Origin: Elmis aenea
Taxonomy: Eukaryota > Arthropoda > Insecta > Coleoptera > Elmidae
DNA: 64,000 bases
Reading direction: 5' to 3'
Assembly: GCA_947652605.1 (NCBI GenBank)
Contig: OX393577.1
Location: 47,219,494-47,283,493, forward strand
A program made the translations under genes and the position numbers. The notes below the pieces were generated by a model. It did not search any database. It was not told where the DNA came from and saw nothing but the letters and a program-made list of their open reading frames with translations. Of the stretch, positions 40,496-51,206 are shown piece by piece (within the stretch, counting starts at the first letter, position 1; each line of letters begins with the position of its first letter).

Positions 40496-41576
40496 CTAAA
40501 ATAAATAAAAAATCTTTAAAACAGGTATTTTTATTTTCTCTCCTTACAACCAAAATTTTTGATTAAGATTGTAATTGCTTTGTTTATTTTATTGGAATTT
40601 ATTAGAGATCTTTTGCCCATTATTGTAACAATAAATTACTGTTGAACAACAAACTTTTTCAGCAGAAGATCCATATTTATATTTGAGTATAACAATTTAG
40701 TAAATAATTTACTTATCACATTTGGTTTAAAACCTTTTTTTGACCGACCTGTTATTGAATTTTTATGTTATTTATTTAAAAGTTAAATGTGGTTATTGAA
40801 TATTAATTTTAAAAAATATATTTCTTTCTCAATGATACTTAAATTTTATATTTAAGTTAAAATAACAGGTACCAGTAAGATATCTGTTAGAAAAAAATCT
40901 GTAGGTGTGAAAGTTGAGTTAAATTGTTGAATATAAAAATCAATTAAAAATAGTTTACTCCAAAACTGATCTGGGTGCTGGGCACAATCATTAAATTACG
41001 TTGTTGTTAATTACTTTCTTATGAATTTGTTTATTTATATATTTGTTTAAAAATTATTACAAGCAATTTTAGGCCTTTTTCAGTGTTTTGTAAGTGTGCT
41101 ATGTATTGAATCAATTTAATGAGTATTTTTACTTAACTGTAATCTATAAGCTATCTAATTAAGTGAACTGAATGTAAAATCAATTTTCTACTTTTTTGTG
41201 CACCGTTTTGATCAATCTTGTGGAAGTGAATTCAAACACCCACGCAAATAAGCTATTTTATGCTGGATAAATATAACTTCTAAAGCCTAAAATTTTGTAT
41301 ATTATTTTGTATTTAATTATGTTGATTTGAATTTATGTACATTTTACACTCCTTAAAATTATTTGTTTTAAATTGAAAAGGATGGTTGCAAATACTAATT
41401 TAAATTTCGCGCGTTTTACCCATCCACTTGTAGTGCCATCTGTTTCACAAAAATCTATTGCCGGTGTGGCACTTGTTCTGTGGCATTTGCTTGCGCCTGT
41501 TTCTGTTTGGTGAAATCTTGGTTGATGTTGTATTTACCCATATTTTCGTATGTATGTATAGTGAAATAGTTTTAAA

Positions 41577-43525
41577 ATGGATAATCAACAATTAGAAGGA
41601 AATTATGATGCAAGAACAAAGCTGAAGAGTGCAATATCGATAAAGTGAGTTAGGTTAAATATTTTAGTGAGAAGGTGCATGGGACTAGGGTTGCCAGATC
41701 TTGGTTATAGGAATGCTGGAGATATCAGTACATATTTGACCAGTAAAAAAATACTTTGCATGTATTTAGATATATAGTACTGTATTACTAATTTGAATCT
41801 TCAAATCATAGTATGATTGTGACCGTCAGGTTACTGTTGAGGTACAGCCAATTTATACTCTAATACTTGATGCAGCTACACATAAATTTCTACTGACCGA
41901 TTGCAGATAATGCCGCAGACTCCGGCACAATACCGGATATCTGGCAACCCTAACAGTGACACTGAAAGATTTCTGTAAATTTTAATTTAAAAAGTATTCA
42001 AAAATCGGCAGTGTTTAGCTATAGCAGTATTCAATAACTTAAAAAATAAGTTATTAACAGCAGGTCTACCGACTTTTTTTTGATGTCTTATGTGGTCAAA
42101 TTTAAAATCATTTGAGCTCCTTTTTGTAATCAAACATTTTTTGAAGTAACTCAAAACCATGTTACTATTTCTGTATATTTCTGTGTATTTCTCTTATAAT
42201 TGTGTATTTTAAATTATAGCGATGTAGTAAATGGTGGAGCTATATTTGAAGTCAACTTTGATAATTTAAATAATGACGACGAGTTGGCTTATAAACCAGA
42301 AGAACTAGCAGCATATTCAAATAGAAGCTGTTTAGGTGACCTTGAAGACGAAGACACCTATAGTAATGAGGACGAACCATTTGAAACCATTGGAAAAAAG
42401 ATGGAAGATGTCACTAGTGATGGCAAAATTAAAAAACGCATTTTACATAAAGGTTATGGCCCAGAATTGCCTGATCTTTGTGAAGTGGTAATTGATTATA
42501 ACGCTTATGTGGAGTATGAGGATGATCCCTTCGACTCAACATACATACGCAAAAGACCACACATATTTAGATTAAACGATGGGCAGGTGATTGTTGGCTT
42601 GGATTTTGCTGTACGGACCATGAAAATTAATGAAAAATCTCAATTTCTTATTCATAGTGATTATGCATATGGTAAACTTGGTTGTTTACAGCGTGTTCCG
42701 CCCAATGCAACTGTACTTTTTGAAATAGAGTTAATAAAATATGTAGCTTCTGGTGCATCTGTGTCATTCCCTACATTTAGTGAAGAGAAACAAAAAAGTT
42801 TCGAAGAAATTTATAAATACGCACTTGCTTGTTGTTTAAAAGGCAATGAGTCATTTAGTCAGAAAGCTTATAAACATGCTGTTAAAGAATATAATATTGC
42901 GAAAAATAAATTAACAAATTCTACATGTAAAGATTATGATGATCAAGAAAAGCAACAAATTTTACTGCTTCGGTTACATACAAACTTGGTTGTTTGTTAT
43001 ACAAAACTGGAGGAGCCACGGAAAGCTTGTACTAACTGTAATGAAATATACAACATGTGTACGGGTACATCTCTCACAGTACCTGCTAAAGTATATTTTA
43101 ATAATGCACGTTGTTTAATAATGCTCTCAGACTACAAAGTTGCTGAAAAACGATTGAGGCAGGCTCAAGCACTTAAACCAAATGATCCAGACATTGCCAA
43201 AGAATGGGTTAGATTAGATGCTCTAAAAAAGGAAAGCCATAATAGGGAAGTAGCAGTTGCAAAAACAATATTTAGTAATAAAAACAAAAACAGTGATACT
43301 AAAAACGAAATAAGTGAAGACTTTGAAAAATTAATGAAAAAGTATTGTGATGATTTAAAGAAAGACATAAATACAATTCAGTATAAACTTCCCATGGATC
43401 TGACTGATAAAGAAATAGAGTATACTAAAGGTGAAATAAGAAAGCATGACTTGGAGTTGAAGTATCATGAACAAAATAAGAAGAAGGAATATTACATTGC
43501 CAAATTACCAAAGGAAGCTGAATAA
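41577..43525 (+). CDS. shu: Shutdown/FKBP6-type FKBP-TPR co-chaperone, 2 exons, 457 residues
   Basis: Exon 1 is 41577-41644 (22 codons plus two bases, donor AA|GTGAGT) and exon 2 is 42220-43525 after the acceptor TTATAG. Residues about 86-197 form an FKBP-like domain with the DPFDSTYIRKRP and DYAYGKLGC..PPNATVLFEIEL landmarks that match vertebrate FKBP6 rather than FKBP52. Residues about 216-350 are three TPR helix pairs (NLVVCYTKLEEPRKAC, FNNARCLIMLSDYKVAEKR). The conserved active-site Trp of FKBPs (V-I-x-G-W) reads Leu in VIVGLDFAV, so the isomerase is probably inactive, as in FKBP6. Family members act with Hsp90 in loading Piwi proteins with piRNA in the germline. The acidic N-terminal 85 residues are poorly conserved. 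The gene points away from Alk; a hAT-type MITE lies in its intron. Confidence 0.93.
41686..41952. mobile_element. hAT-type MITE (TAGGGTTGCCAG family), 267 bp, in the shu intron
   Basis: The ends TAGGGTTGCCAGAT and ATCTGGCAACCCTA are inverted, with subterminal GCTGGAGAT / ACTCCGGCA blocks shared with the copy at 53592-54102. No clear target duplication is left. Confidence 0.75.
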
Positions 43526-44700
43526 ATAAGTAGGTTTTTAGAAGACTATTACAAAGTTGATTTTGTTGTGTTTGTATTCTCATTTAAGTGTTTTTTATGG
43601 ATACTGTTTAATTGGGTTTCAAAAAGTTTTAAGCACTAGTGTGCTCGTGATAAAATATTACCAGAGTTACATACAATCTAGGTGGCTTGATGTAGTTAAA
43701 CAGGACTTGTTTTACTATAGCAATCAAATCAGGTGCGTTCTGGAATGCAACTCTTAATTCTTTTTGCACTTTCATGTATCAAAGCGTTACTTCTAAATGC
43801 TCTAGATATAACTCTGCACTACTCCCGTGCCATTCTACTCTCGTAGCTGCATCCTGAATGCAACCATTGACTACCGTCAATTGAAAAAATTATAATTTAT
43901 GAAAAAATGTTAATATTTTTTGCTGGATATTTTTGACTACTATTTTAGAACCTTTTAATGAAATTCTTGTTTTCGTCCATTATGTGAAAAAGAATTATAT
44001 TTGGTTGATTTAAGTGATTTTTTTGAATACAAAATTAAATAAGCAATAGAATTATATTTGCCAAATTATTTGTGAAAATGTTTTACGATTCATTTTTGTT
44101 GCACTTATAATGTAGGGTTATTGTATTAGAATTTGAGTTTCTCCTGTGTTTTTAAATGTGCAATCTAACGATATTTATATTAGTTTAGATATAGCTTTGC
44201 CAGTCATTAATATTTTTTAGATTTATAAGCTTTATTGGGTACAAAATGTACAACAATGGTTGTTCGTAACATTAAAATTTTTAAATTATTTAAGTAGGGT
44301 GTGCAGTGCATAACTAGAACATTCAACTGCACGCTTCTCTTCCAACCATTAAAAAAGAAAGACATCTGTATTTTATTACGAGTAATAATCGATTTATATA
44401 ATTAAAATGTAAGTTGCCAATATTTGCAAACTGATAAGTTGATTTTTTGTGTTAACAATAGAAATTTTAGTATTTGCCTTAAGAATGTTTTTTTAGTAAG
44501 TATATTTTTGTAATGCATTATAAAATAAAATTGTTTTTATGACTGATTTGATTATTACAATAACATGTATCATCGTGAAAAAATGTTTTTTATAAAGGTG
44601 TAAGACATTTTAAAAAAAATCATAAACTGGGTAATTTACATCTTATTTTGTACTCATATTTAATTATGAAAAGTAACTTAGCGTATTGCTCAGCTGTTGA
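43526..44700. other. 3' flank of shu, no further gene seen
   Basis: Holds the shu 3' UTR (ATAAAATAAAATTG near 44519 is one possible signal) and AT-rich spacer. Confidence 0.4.
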
Positions 44701-44775
44701 ACGTTCCGTGTCGATCTATTCTGTTTTGTTAAATCGTTGGGGGATTGTTTAACGTGAAGTGCGACTTAACATGTG

Positions 44776-44941
44776 ATGTTTTTATCTCTGTTCCTAACAT
44801 TTATGGATGGTATGACGCACGTCGTATTGGCAATGATCAATGTCGTCGCTGTACCCGGCCGTTGTCCCGGCAACTACCAGATAAGAGACAAAATTCAGGG
44901 TTGTCCGAATCTTTACATGTGCAACTGCACTGTTTCGCAAA
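44776..44941 (+). CDS. Candidate first exon of a secreted, Cys-containing protein
   Basis: An ATG at 44776 opens a hydrophobic leader (MFLSLFLTF.. to about residue 28) followed by GRCPGNYQIRDK and GCPNLYMCNC, then a possible donor (CAAA|GTAAAA at 44942). The stretch is less AT-rich than its surroundings. No following exon was found among the transposons to the right, and the family is not recognised. It could be chance. Confidence 0.25.
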
Positions 44942-45312
44942 GTAAAATGCGGTACCTAAAGTTTGTTACCAATTAGACTTTTTTTTGGTAAGAGCAGTCA
45001 ACTTCTCGATAACTTTTCTTCACTGCGCGCTGTACCGATGTGTGGCATTTACATTGGGCTGCAAAGTTAGTAGCCCACGGATTCAATAAACGCGACTGTT
45101 AGCACCGGTAGTGGAAATATGAGCGTAAATTGTAAATTGGTTTCAAGTTGGGGGTGTGTTGGTGTTTTGTAGACAATTATTGTGCGCCATGTTCGCAATC
45201 ATCCACTTACGCTTCCCACGCATTGCGATATTTTATTTTTGTGCCAGTTTAAAAGTTAAACTACAAGTAGTAGTAACTACGTTAACTTCCACATTGCGAT
45301 GATTAGCTAGCA

Positions 45313-45541
45313 CAGTGGTTCTTAACCTTTTAGTAGTCGCGGCCCCCTAAATATCCTAAAGTATTTTTGCGGCCTAGTTTGTAGTAACAAAAATATTACG
45401 ATTTATTTAAGAAGATACCTCTCCGATGGTTCGAGCAAAATTATTTTTTTAAAATTTTAATATTTTAAAAAGTAAAAACGTTTTATAAATTTTTCGCGGC
45501 CCCCTTAAAATATTTCACGGCCCCCCGGTTAAGAATCGCTG
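45313..45541. mobile_element. hAT-type MITE, 229 bp
   Basis: The ends CAGTGGTTCTTAACC and GGTTAAGAATCGCTG are inverted. Flanks AGCTAGCA and ACCTAGCA match at 7 of 8. GCGGCCCCC blocks lie near both ends. Confidence 0.83.
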
Positions 45542-45559
45542 ACCTAGCATACATAACGG

Positions 45560-45760
45560 CAGTAGCGTACGCAAGGGGGGATTAGGGGAATAAATCCCCT
45601 CCCGAAAAGAACTAAAATTATAATTACCGTATTTCAAAATTGCGCGCCTTTTTAATACGTATAAATTTTCTAATTGTACCCCGATTGAAATTAGTCGGTA
45701 TTATTTTCGCAAATTAAAACAATATCCCCCTCTGAAATATATTTTTTGCGTACGCCACTG
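45560..45760. mobile_element. hAT-type MITE, 201 bp
   Basis: The ends CAGTAGCGTACGCAA and TTGCGTACGCCACTG are inverted, with a perfect 8-bp duplication CATAACGG (45552-45559 and 45761-45768). It lies only 18 bp from the previous MITE. Confidence 0.92.
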
Positions 45761-45768
45761 CATAACGG

Positions 45769-46147
45769 TATAGATAGATGTATCGTCTATAAAGCGCGGA
45801 TTGGACCACAGAATAATATTTATTGGATTGGTCAACCTAAAAGACCCGTAAAAGTCGACAGTTTAAAAATGTAATTTGTAATAAAATAAATGGGATGATG
45901 TACGGATTGTACATAATATTTAATTCGGTTCTACAATTTGTAGTAATTCGTTTTGGATTGTTATACCCTGATAATTGCAGGAATAACTTAACAACAATCG
46001 CATATTGTAACAGGAACCTGATTGTTTTTTTAAGAAAACTAGTTTTATTTGACTTTCTGCCAATGCTGCCAAAACTGTCATTGACATTTAGAATAGAGAA
46101 AGAAATATATTTTCGTTTAACTTTGTGTGGTACGGCAGCCACCCATT
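45769..46147 (+). repeat. Dispersed repeat R1, copy a
   Basis: Shares with 54110-54485 and 60189-60668 the ordered blocks GCGGATTGGACCA, ATTGGTCAAC, TTTAAAAATGT, CTAGTTTTATTTGA, TGCTGCCAA.ACTGTCA and TTAGAA..GAGAAA. No coding potential or terminal structure is seen. The class is not identified. Confidence 0.6.
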
Positions 46148-46155
46148 GTGTAAAT

Positions 46156-47212
46156 CAGGGAGGTGCGACTTCGACAAAACCGTGGGCCGGATAGTGAATT
46201 TGAAATACACCCGCGGACTTGCCCGTTTTTAAGGGCTCGCTTGGAGTATGCCAAAAGAAACCCATCTTTATTTGTGTTTTATTTACTTAATTGAAATAGT
46301 CATTACTATACTATAGAACAGCTATGGAAAACAGGTCAAACGCGAAACAATTTTCAGTAGATCACTGCACCATTTTCAAAATTTGCTAAAGTAAAATTTT
46401 TAAACAAAGATATGTATAATGGCTGCATATTTTTTTGTTTTTAGTGTCCTTGCGGACGCCGATTGAGTTGGCAATGTAACCGTCTGAGATAAAATCAAAA
46501 CTATCTTATTTACCGATGCGCGCATTTTTAGCAGGCAAAATGTTGCAAAGTTTTCGAAAATACGTCCAATAGATCCGGAGAAAAACGCGAAAAACGAGAT
46601 TTTTGTAAAAGCAATTTTTTCTCGGAGTTCGTTGGAAAACGATAACACCTTGGGTCATAAAAAATTCAATTACTTTTTCGTTTTCTATTCGACATTTTTC
46701 TTTTTGGTCTCAAAGTGTAGCCGAAGGGCGATATGTAAATTGATGCACTTTTTTTGGTTTTAGTATCCTTGGTCATGGGAACTGTGTGGAAAAATTCTGA
46801 TGTGCGCATTCTTTGCAAGTAAAACGGTGCAAAGTTTTTAAAAATAGGTTTAACGGTCTCAGAAAAAAACGCGAAAAACGAGGCCCTTGTCCTTGTACAA
46901 ACGGCTTTTCCTTGGAGTTGATTCGAAAATGCGAGAATTTGATGGGTAGCTTGCGACTATCATTCTATATAAAAAGTAGATCCGACAACAAACTAGTTGA
47001 CCACCTGCTGCTATAAAACATTTTAGAAATAAGTATCTCCGCATTTTATAGCACTCATGAAAAATAAAACATTAAAAATAAACAAAAAACACTTTTCAGC
47101 CTTAGGTGGCTGGCGGGCCGGATTCAATGAGATTTGGAAAACTTCTCGCGGGCTGGATAAAATCATGTCGCGGGCCGCATCCGGCCTGCGGGCCGTAGGT
47201 TCCACATGCCTG
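46156..47212. mobile_element. hAT-type element, 1.06 kb, containing a tandem duplication
   Basis: The left tip CAGGGAGGTGCGAC and right tip ..TTCCACATGCCTG are flanked by the perfect 8-mer GTGTAAAT (46148-46155 and 47213-47220). Subterminal GGGCCGGAT / ATCCGGC blocks occur near both ends. The middle holds two diverged direct copies of an about 0.3-kb segment. Confidence 0.87.
46430..46950 (+). repeat. Two diverged direct repeats of about 0.3 kb inside the hAT element
   Basis: TTAGTGTCCTTG (46441) against TTAGTATCCTTG (46760); CGCATTTTTAGCAGGCAAAA (46521) against CGCATTCTTTGCAAGTAAAA (46805); and AAAAACGCGAAAAACGAG in both. The spacing of 284-319 bp varies with indels. Confidence 0.75.
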
Positions 47213-47257
47213 GTGTAAATGTTGAGCGCGTAAAGTAGAAGACAATACTGTATACAG

Positions 47258-47650
47258 GGTGTTGAATTTTTCGATGTTCACCTTGGTATCTTGGAAACGG
47301 TAAGAGATACGAGATCAGTTAAATTAGAGAAAAGTTGCACATTTTTATGGCGATTAAGAATCTGAAAAAAAAACTGTATATTTTGTTCTTTCCAGATTTA
47401 TAATAAAAAACTGAAAATTTTTATGTTAGAAAAAAATTATTATCGGTTTTTTAAAATTAAACTTAGTAAATTTATGTTATTGACCATTCTGGGTTAAATT
47501 ACGTGAACAGAATTTTTCTAGGCCTTCTAGATTTTAAGCGGTGATAGTGAACTTTTTTATTCCTCATGGCCGCCATATAGGAATTTTACACCATTAGAAA
47601 GAAAAAAAAATAGCTTTTTAGATTAATAACCTACATAACTTTTTCTGTGT
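47258..47650 (+). mobile_element. Left part of a family G mariner-type element (truncated)
   Basis: TACAGGGTGTTGAATTTTTC.. continues through GGAAACGGTAAGAGATAC and TTTTTATGGCGATTAAGAAT, matching the left arm of 6030-7539, and stops near 47650 without the right half. Confidence 0.75.
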
Positions 47651-47725
47651 ACGTAACAATGTTACACCGAAATGATAACGATAAGACCTTGCGATTGAAT
47701 AATCGTAGCACAAACAGTTACAACC

Positions 47726-47780
47726 AGTGGCGGCCGGTGAACATTTTGAGTAGGGGTGCTGTCTATATGTAACCAATTTA
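47726..47780 (+). mobile_element. Solo hAT-type tip
   Basis: CAGTGGCGGCCGGTGAACAT is a left tip of the CAGTGGC type. No partner is seen before the next insertion at 47820. Confidence 0.45.
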
Positions 47781-47819
47781 TTAAAAAGTATATATATAAT
47801 ATATTAAATAAATTTGTTA

Positions 47820-49286
47820 TACAGGGTGATTGAAATTCGAGTGTATGCATGGGGATCTCGCTTATTATGATAGCTAGAGTATAGGTTTAAATTTGGTAAT
47901 TTTGTGCTCATTAATAATCCGAGAAAATTAGGAAAAGCCGGAAAATGCGATTTTTGGAAATAGTCTATAACTTCTTTGGAGTATAAAATATTTCAAATGT
48001 GTAAAAACATTGCTTAAGCAACTTTTAAGTCGCATCAGATAGTAATCACTAATTTATTCTTGGTCGATTTGTTTTTGTTTTATGACAACCAACATTATTT
48101 TTTCTTATGGGCCCAATTTTTGCTATTTACATAATCAAATAGCATTTATTTTTCTGAATCCATTGATGTATTACACATGGTATTTTACTTCTTTATTCAT
48201 TGTCAAATTTAAAAAACAAAGGGGTTAAAACAATAACCATTATACTATTGTACATCAGGTAGGCCAGTCGTTGTAGTTTATGTTGTTTCCATGACAACCA
48301 ATCCACAAACTAAAAATTTTGAAAGTCCGTTACTTGTCAACGTAATAGATTCGTAAAAATGAACTTTAATAACGAAGAAAAACGCGATAGGAGGCGAATT
48401 TTTTATACAGTTCTTTAAGTTTTGTTGTACGTTATCACATGCTTTATACAAATTTACTTAAAATTTTGTTTAATGTAGTGTTTTTTCCGGATATGTTTGT
48501 AATAAAAATGTTTTTTTAATTGTCATCTGAAACCTTTTTCCCATATTTTTGGCAAAAGCCCCACATTTTCCTTAGTTTCTGTCCAACGTACAAAAATATG
48601 TGTGCGAGGGCTGTCTTCTTTCTGGATATGTTTCTGCATATCGTTGACTTGACAATATAGAATTCCTATTCAATGAATAAAAAATTCGCCTCATATCGCT
48701 TTTTTTTCTCGTTATTAATGTTCATTTTTACTTGTTTATTAATGTGACAAGTAGTAGACTTTCAAATCTTTTAGTTTGTTGATTGGTTGTCATTTGTCAT
48801 AGAAACGACATAAACTACAACGACCGGCCTACCTGACTTATAATGGTTATTGTTTAAAAACCCCTTTTTTTTAAATTTGACAATTAATGTAGTAAAATAC
48901 CATGTGTGATACATCGACGAATTCAGAAAAATAGATGCTATTTCATTATGAAAATTGCGCCCATAAGAAAAAATAAAGTTGGTTGTCATAAAACAAAAAG
49001 AATCGTTCTCCGAAAAATTTGTGACCCCCATCCGATTTGGCTTAAAAAGTTGCTCGAGCAATGATGTTACACATTTGAAATATTTTATACTCCAAAGGAG
49101 ATAGACGATTTTTAAAAATCGTATTTTCCGGTTTTTCCTAATTTTCTCGGATACCGTTTGAGATATTTCCAATTTCTCTTCGGATTATTTATGAGCACAA
49201 AATTTAGCAACTTTGCCGAATTTAAACCTATAGCTATCGTAATAAGCGAGATCCCCATGCTTAAACTCGAATGTCAATAACCCTGT
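47820..49286. mobile_element. Large palindromic mariner-type element (family V), 1.47 kb
   Basis: TACAGGGTGATTGAAATTCG at the left is mirrored at the right (TTAAACTCGAATGTCAATAACCCTGTA), with TA on each side. Inverted similarity runs through most of the element (GCGAGATCCCCATGC; GTTTCCATGACAACCAATC near 48287 against GATTGGTTGTCATTTGTC near 48781), leaving a short centre near 48500. No transposase was recognised. Confidence 0.88.
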
Positions 49287-49417
49287 ATACTATACAGGGT
49301 GCACCACGACCCTGAGATTCTTCGATAGCTCCTTTATTAATGAAAATATAAAAAAAATATTTAATACAAATATTGTGCGAACCTATTTTCTACATAACCT
49401 AAAATTATTTTCAAATA

Positions 49418-49481
49418 TACAGGGTGTTTCGTTTGAGCGGCACATATAAAAATGTAATTTTTTAAAATGGAACACCCTGTA
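49418..49481. mobile_element. 64-bp TA-flanked mini-element in the left arm of family F
   Basis: TACAGGGTGTTTCGTTTGAG at one end and GGAACACCCTGTA at the other, TA on both sides. The mirror copy of equal length is at 51019-51082. Confidence 0.8.
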
Positions 49482-49718
49482 TATTTTTACATTTTTGGAT
49501 TCCTCTTAAAATTTACTTTAAAAAATGTATATGGTTATATAGGTCTTAAGTCAACCGTTTTCGTAAAATTTAAATTTTTATGAAATTTTTGAACGATACA
49601 GCACTTTCAATTTTTTTTAACATTAAAGTTATTTAAAAAAGCGGTAATATTTCGTTTAAAAATTAAATTGACAATAGATTAATTAACATTTTGCGCTAAC
49701 TACATTTAAAAAATATTA

Positions 49719-49800
49719 TACAGGGTGTTTTTTACGCTTGGTCAAACTTGTGAAACTTTAAACATCGATAAGTCATTTTTCTTAAATGCAACACCCTGTA
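49719..49800. mobile_element. 82-bp TA-flanked mini-element in the left arm of family F
   Basis: TACAGGGTGTTTTTTACGCT at one end and GCAACACCCTGTA at the other. The mirror copy of equal length is at 50700-50781. Confidence 0.8.
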
Positions 49801-50120
49801 TATTATTATATTTTCTTGTAGAGAATTTAATTGTCTTTCGAAATTATTAAGCATGTCCTATACCTAAAGTTAATATTTTTCGAGCTATCTCGATTTTTAT
49901 TATTATTACTAAGGCAATCGAAATATTTTAAAGTCGACCATGGAGGTAAGTCGAAATTTTTCAAGGAATTTTTAAACAGAAGAATAAAAAGAGGTGCAAC
50001 TTTAATTTTAGGCTAAAAATGTACCCCATTTTTCCGAAATTTATTGTATAAATTGTTCAAGATTATGTCCTTGTTCTACGCACAGCCGTAGACGTTTTGT
50101 CTGAAAGACTCTAGCACCCT

Positions 50121-50330
50121 TTATAACATTTCGGGGGTTATACCATCAATAGCAACACGAATTCTGTTCTGCATATCTTCAGCAGTTGTTGGGGGGTCTT
50201 GACACACCTGTTTTATGTGTCCCCACAAAAATAAATCGATAGGAGTAAGATCAGGTGACCTAGGTGGCCAGGAGATTAGTCTACCTCGCCCTATCCATCC
50301 ATTAGGATATTCTGTGTTCGGCAACTGCAT
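50121..50330 (-). pseudogene. Transposase fragment in the loop of family F
   Basis: Reads ISWPPRSPDLTPIDLFLWGH followed by IKQVCQDPPTTAEDMQNRI, the C-terminal catalytic block and tail of IS630/Tc1/mariner-superfamily transposases of the PRSPDLTP-x-D-x-FLWG type. Only about 70 codons remain, so this is the last coding relic of the parent element. Confidence 0.85.
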
Positions 50331-51206
50331 TACTTGCTGTGTTGCTTTTGATGGTATAACCCCCGAAATGTTATAAAGGGTAATAGAGTCTTTCAGACAA
50401 CGTCTACGGCTGTGCGTAGAACATGAACAAGGATATAATCTTGAACAATTTATACGATAAATTTCGGGAAAAAGGCGTGGATTTTAGCCTAAAATTAAAA
50501 TTGCAGCTTTTTTAATTCTTTTATTTAAAAATTCTTTGAAAAATTACGACTTGCGTCCATGGCCGACTTTAAAATATTTCGATTGCCTTAGTAATAATAA
50601 TAAAAATCGAGATAGCTCAAAAAATATTAACTTTAGGTATAGGACATGCTTAATAATTTCGAAAGACAATTAAATTCTCTACAAGAAAATATAATAATAT
50701 ACAGGGTGTTGCATTTAAGAAAAATGACTTATCGATGTTTAAAGTTTCACAAGTTTGACCAAGCGTAAAAAACACCCTGTATAATATTTTTTAAATGTAG
50801 TTAGCGCAAAGTGTTAATTAATCTATTGTCAATTTAATTTTTAAACGAAATATTACCGCTTTTTTAAATAACTTTAATGTTAAAAAAAATTGAAAGTGCT
50901 GTATCGTTCAAAAATTTCATAAAAATTTAAATTTTACGAAAACGGTTGACTTAAGACCTATATAACCATACACATTTTTTAAAGTAAATTTTAAGAGGAA
51001 TCCAAAAATGTAAAAATATACAGGGTGTTCCATTTAAAAAAATTACATTTTTATATGTGCCGCTCAAACGAAACACCCTGTATATTTGAAAATAATTTTA
51101 GGTTATGTAGAAAATAGGTTCGCACAATATTTGTATTAAATATTTTTTTATATTTTCATTAATAAAGGAGCTATCGAAGAATCTCAGGGTCGTGGTGCAC
51201 CCTGTA

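Larger units (their letters stand above)
49293..51206. mobile_element. Giant hairpin mariner-type element (family F), 1.9 kb, arms about 855 bp
   Basis: The outer tip TACAGGGTGCACCACGACC is matched by GGTCGTGGTGCACCCTGTA at the right, TA flanked. Left arm 49293 to about 50148 and right arm about 50352-51206 are near-identical inverted copies. Only about 200 bp of loop remains, encoding a transposase scrap. Each arm carries two TA-flanked mini-elements (64 and 82 bp). A transcript would fold into a long double-stranded hairpin. Confidence 0.93.

Noticed and set aside
42200..42219. Starting the FKBP-TPR protein at 42200
   Set aside because: That start is a non-ATG codon inside the intron; the acceptor TTATAG at 42214-42219 and the upstream ATG exon at 41577 give an in-phase junction.
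45837..46194. Long overlapping frames on both strands
   Set aside because: They fall in repeat R1 copy a; other copies do not keep the frames open.
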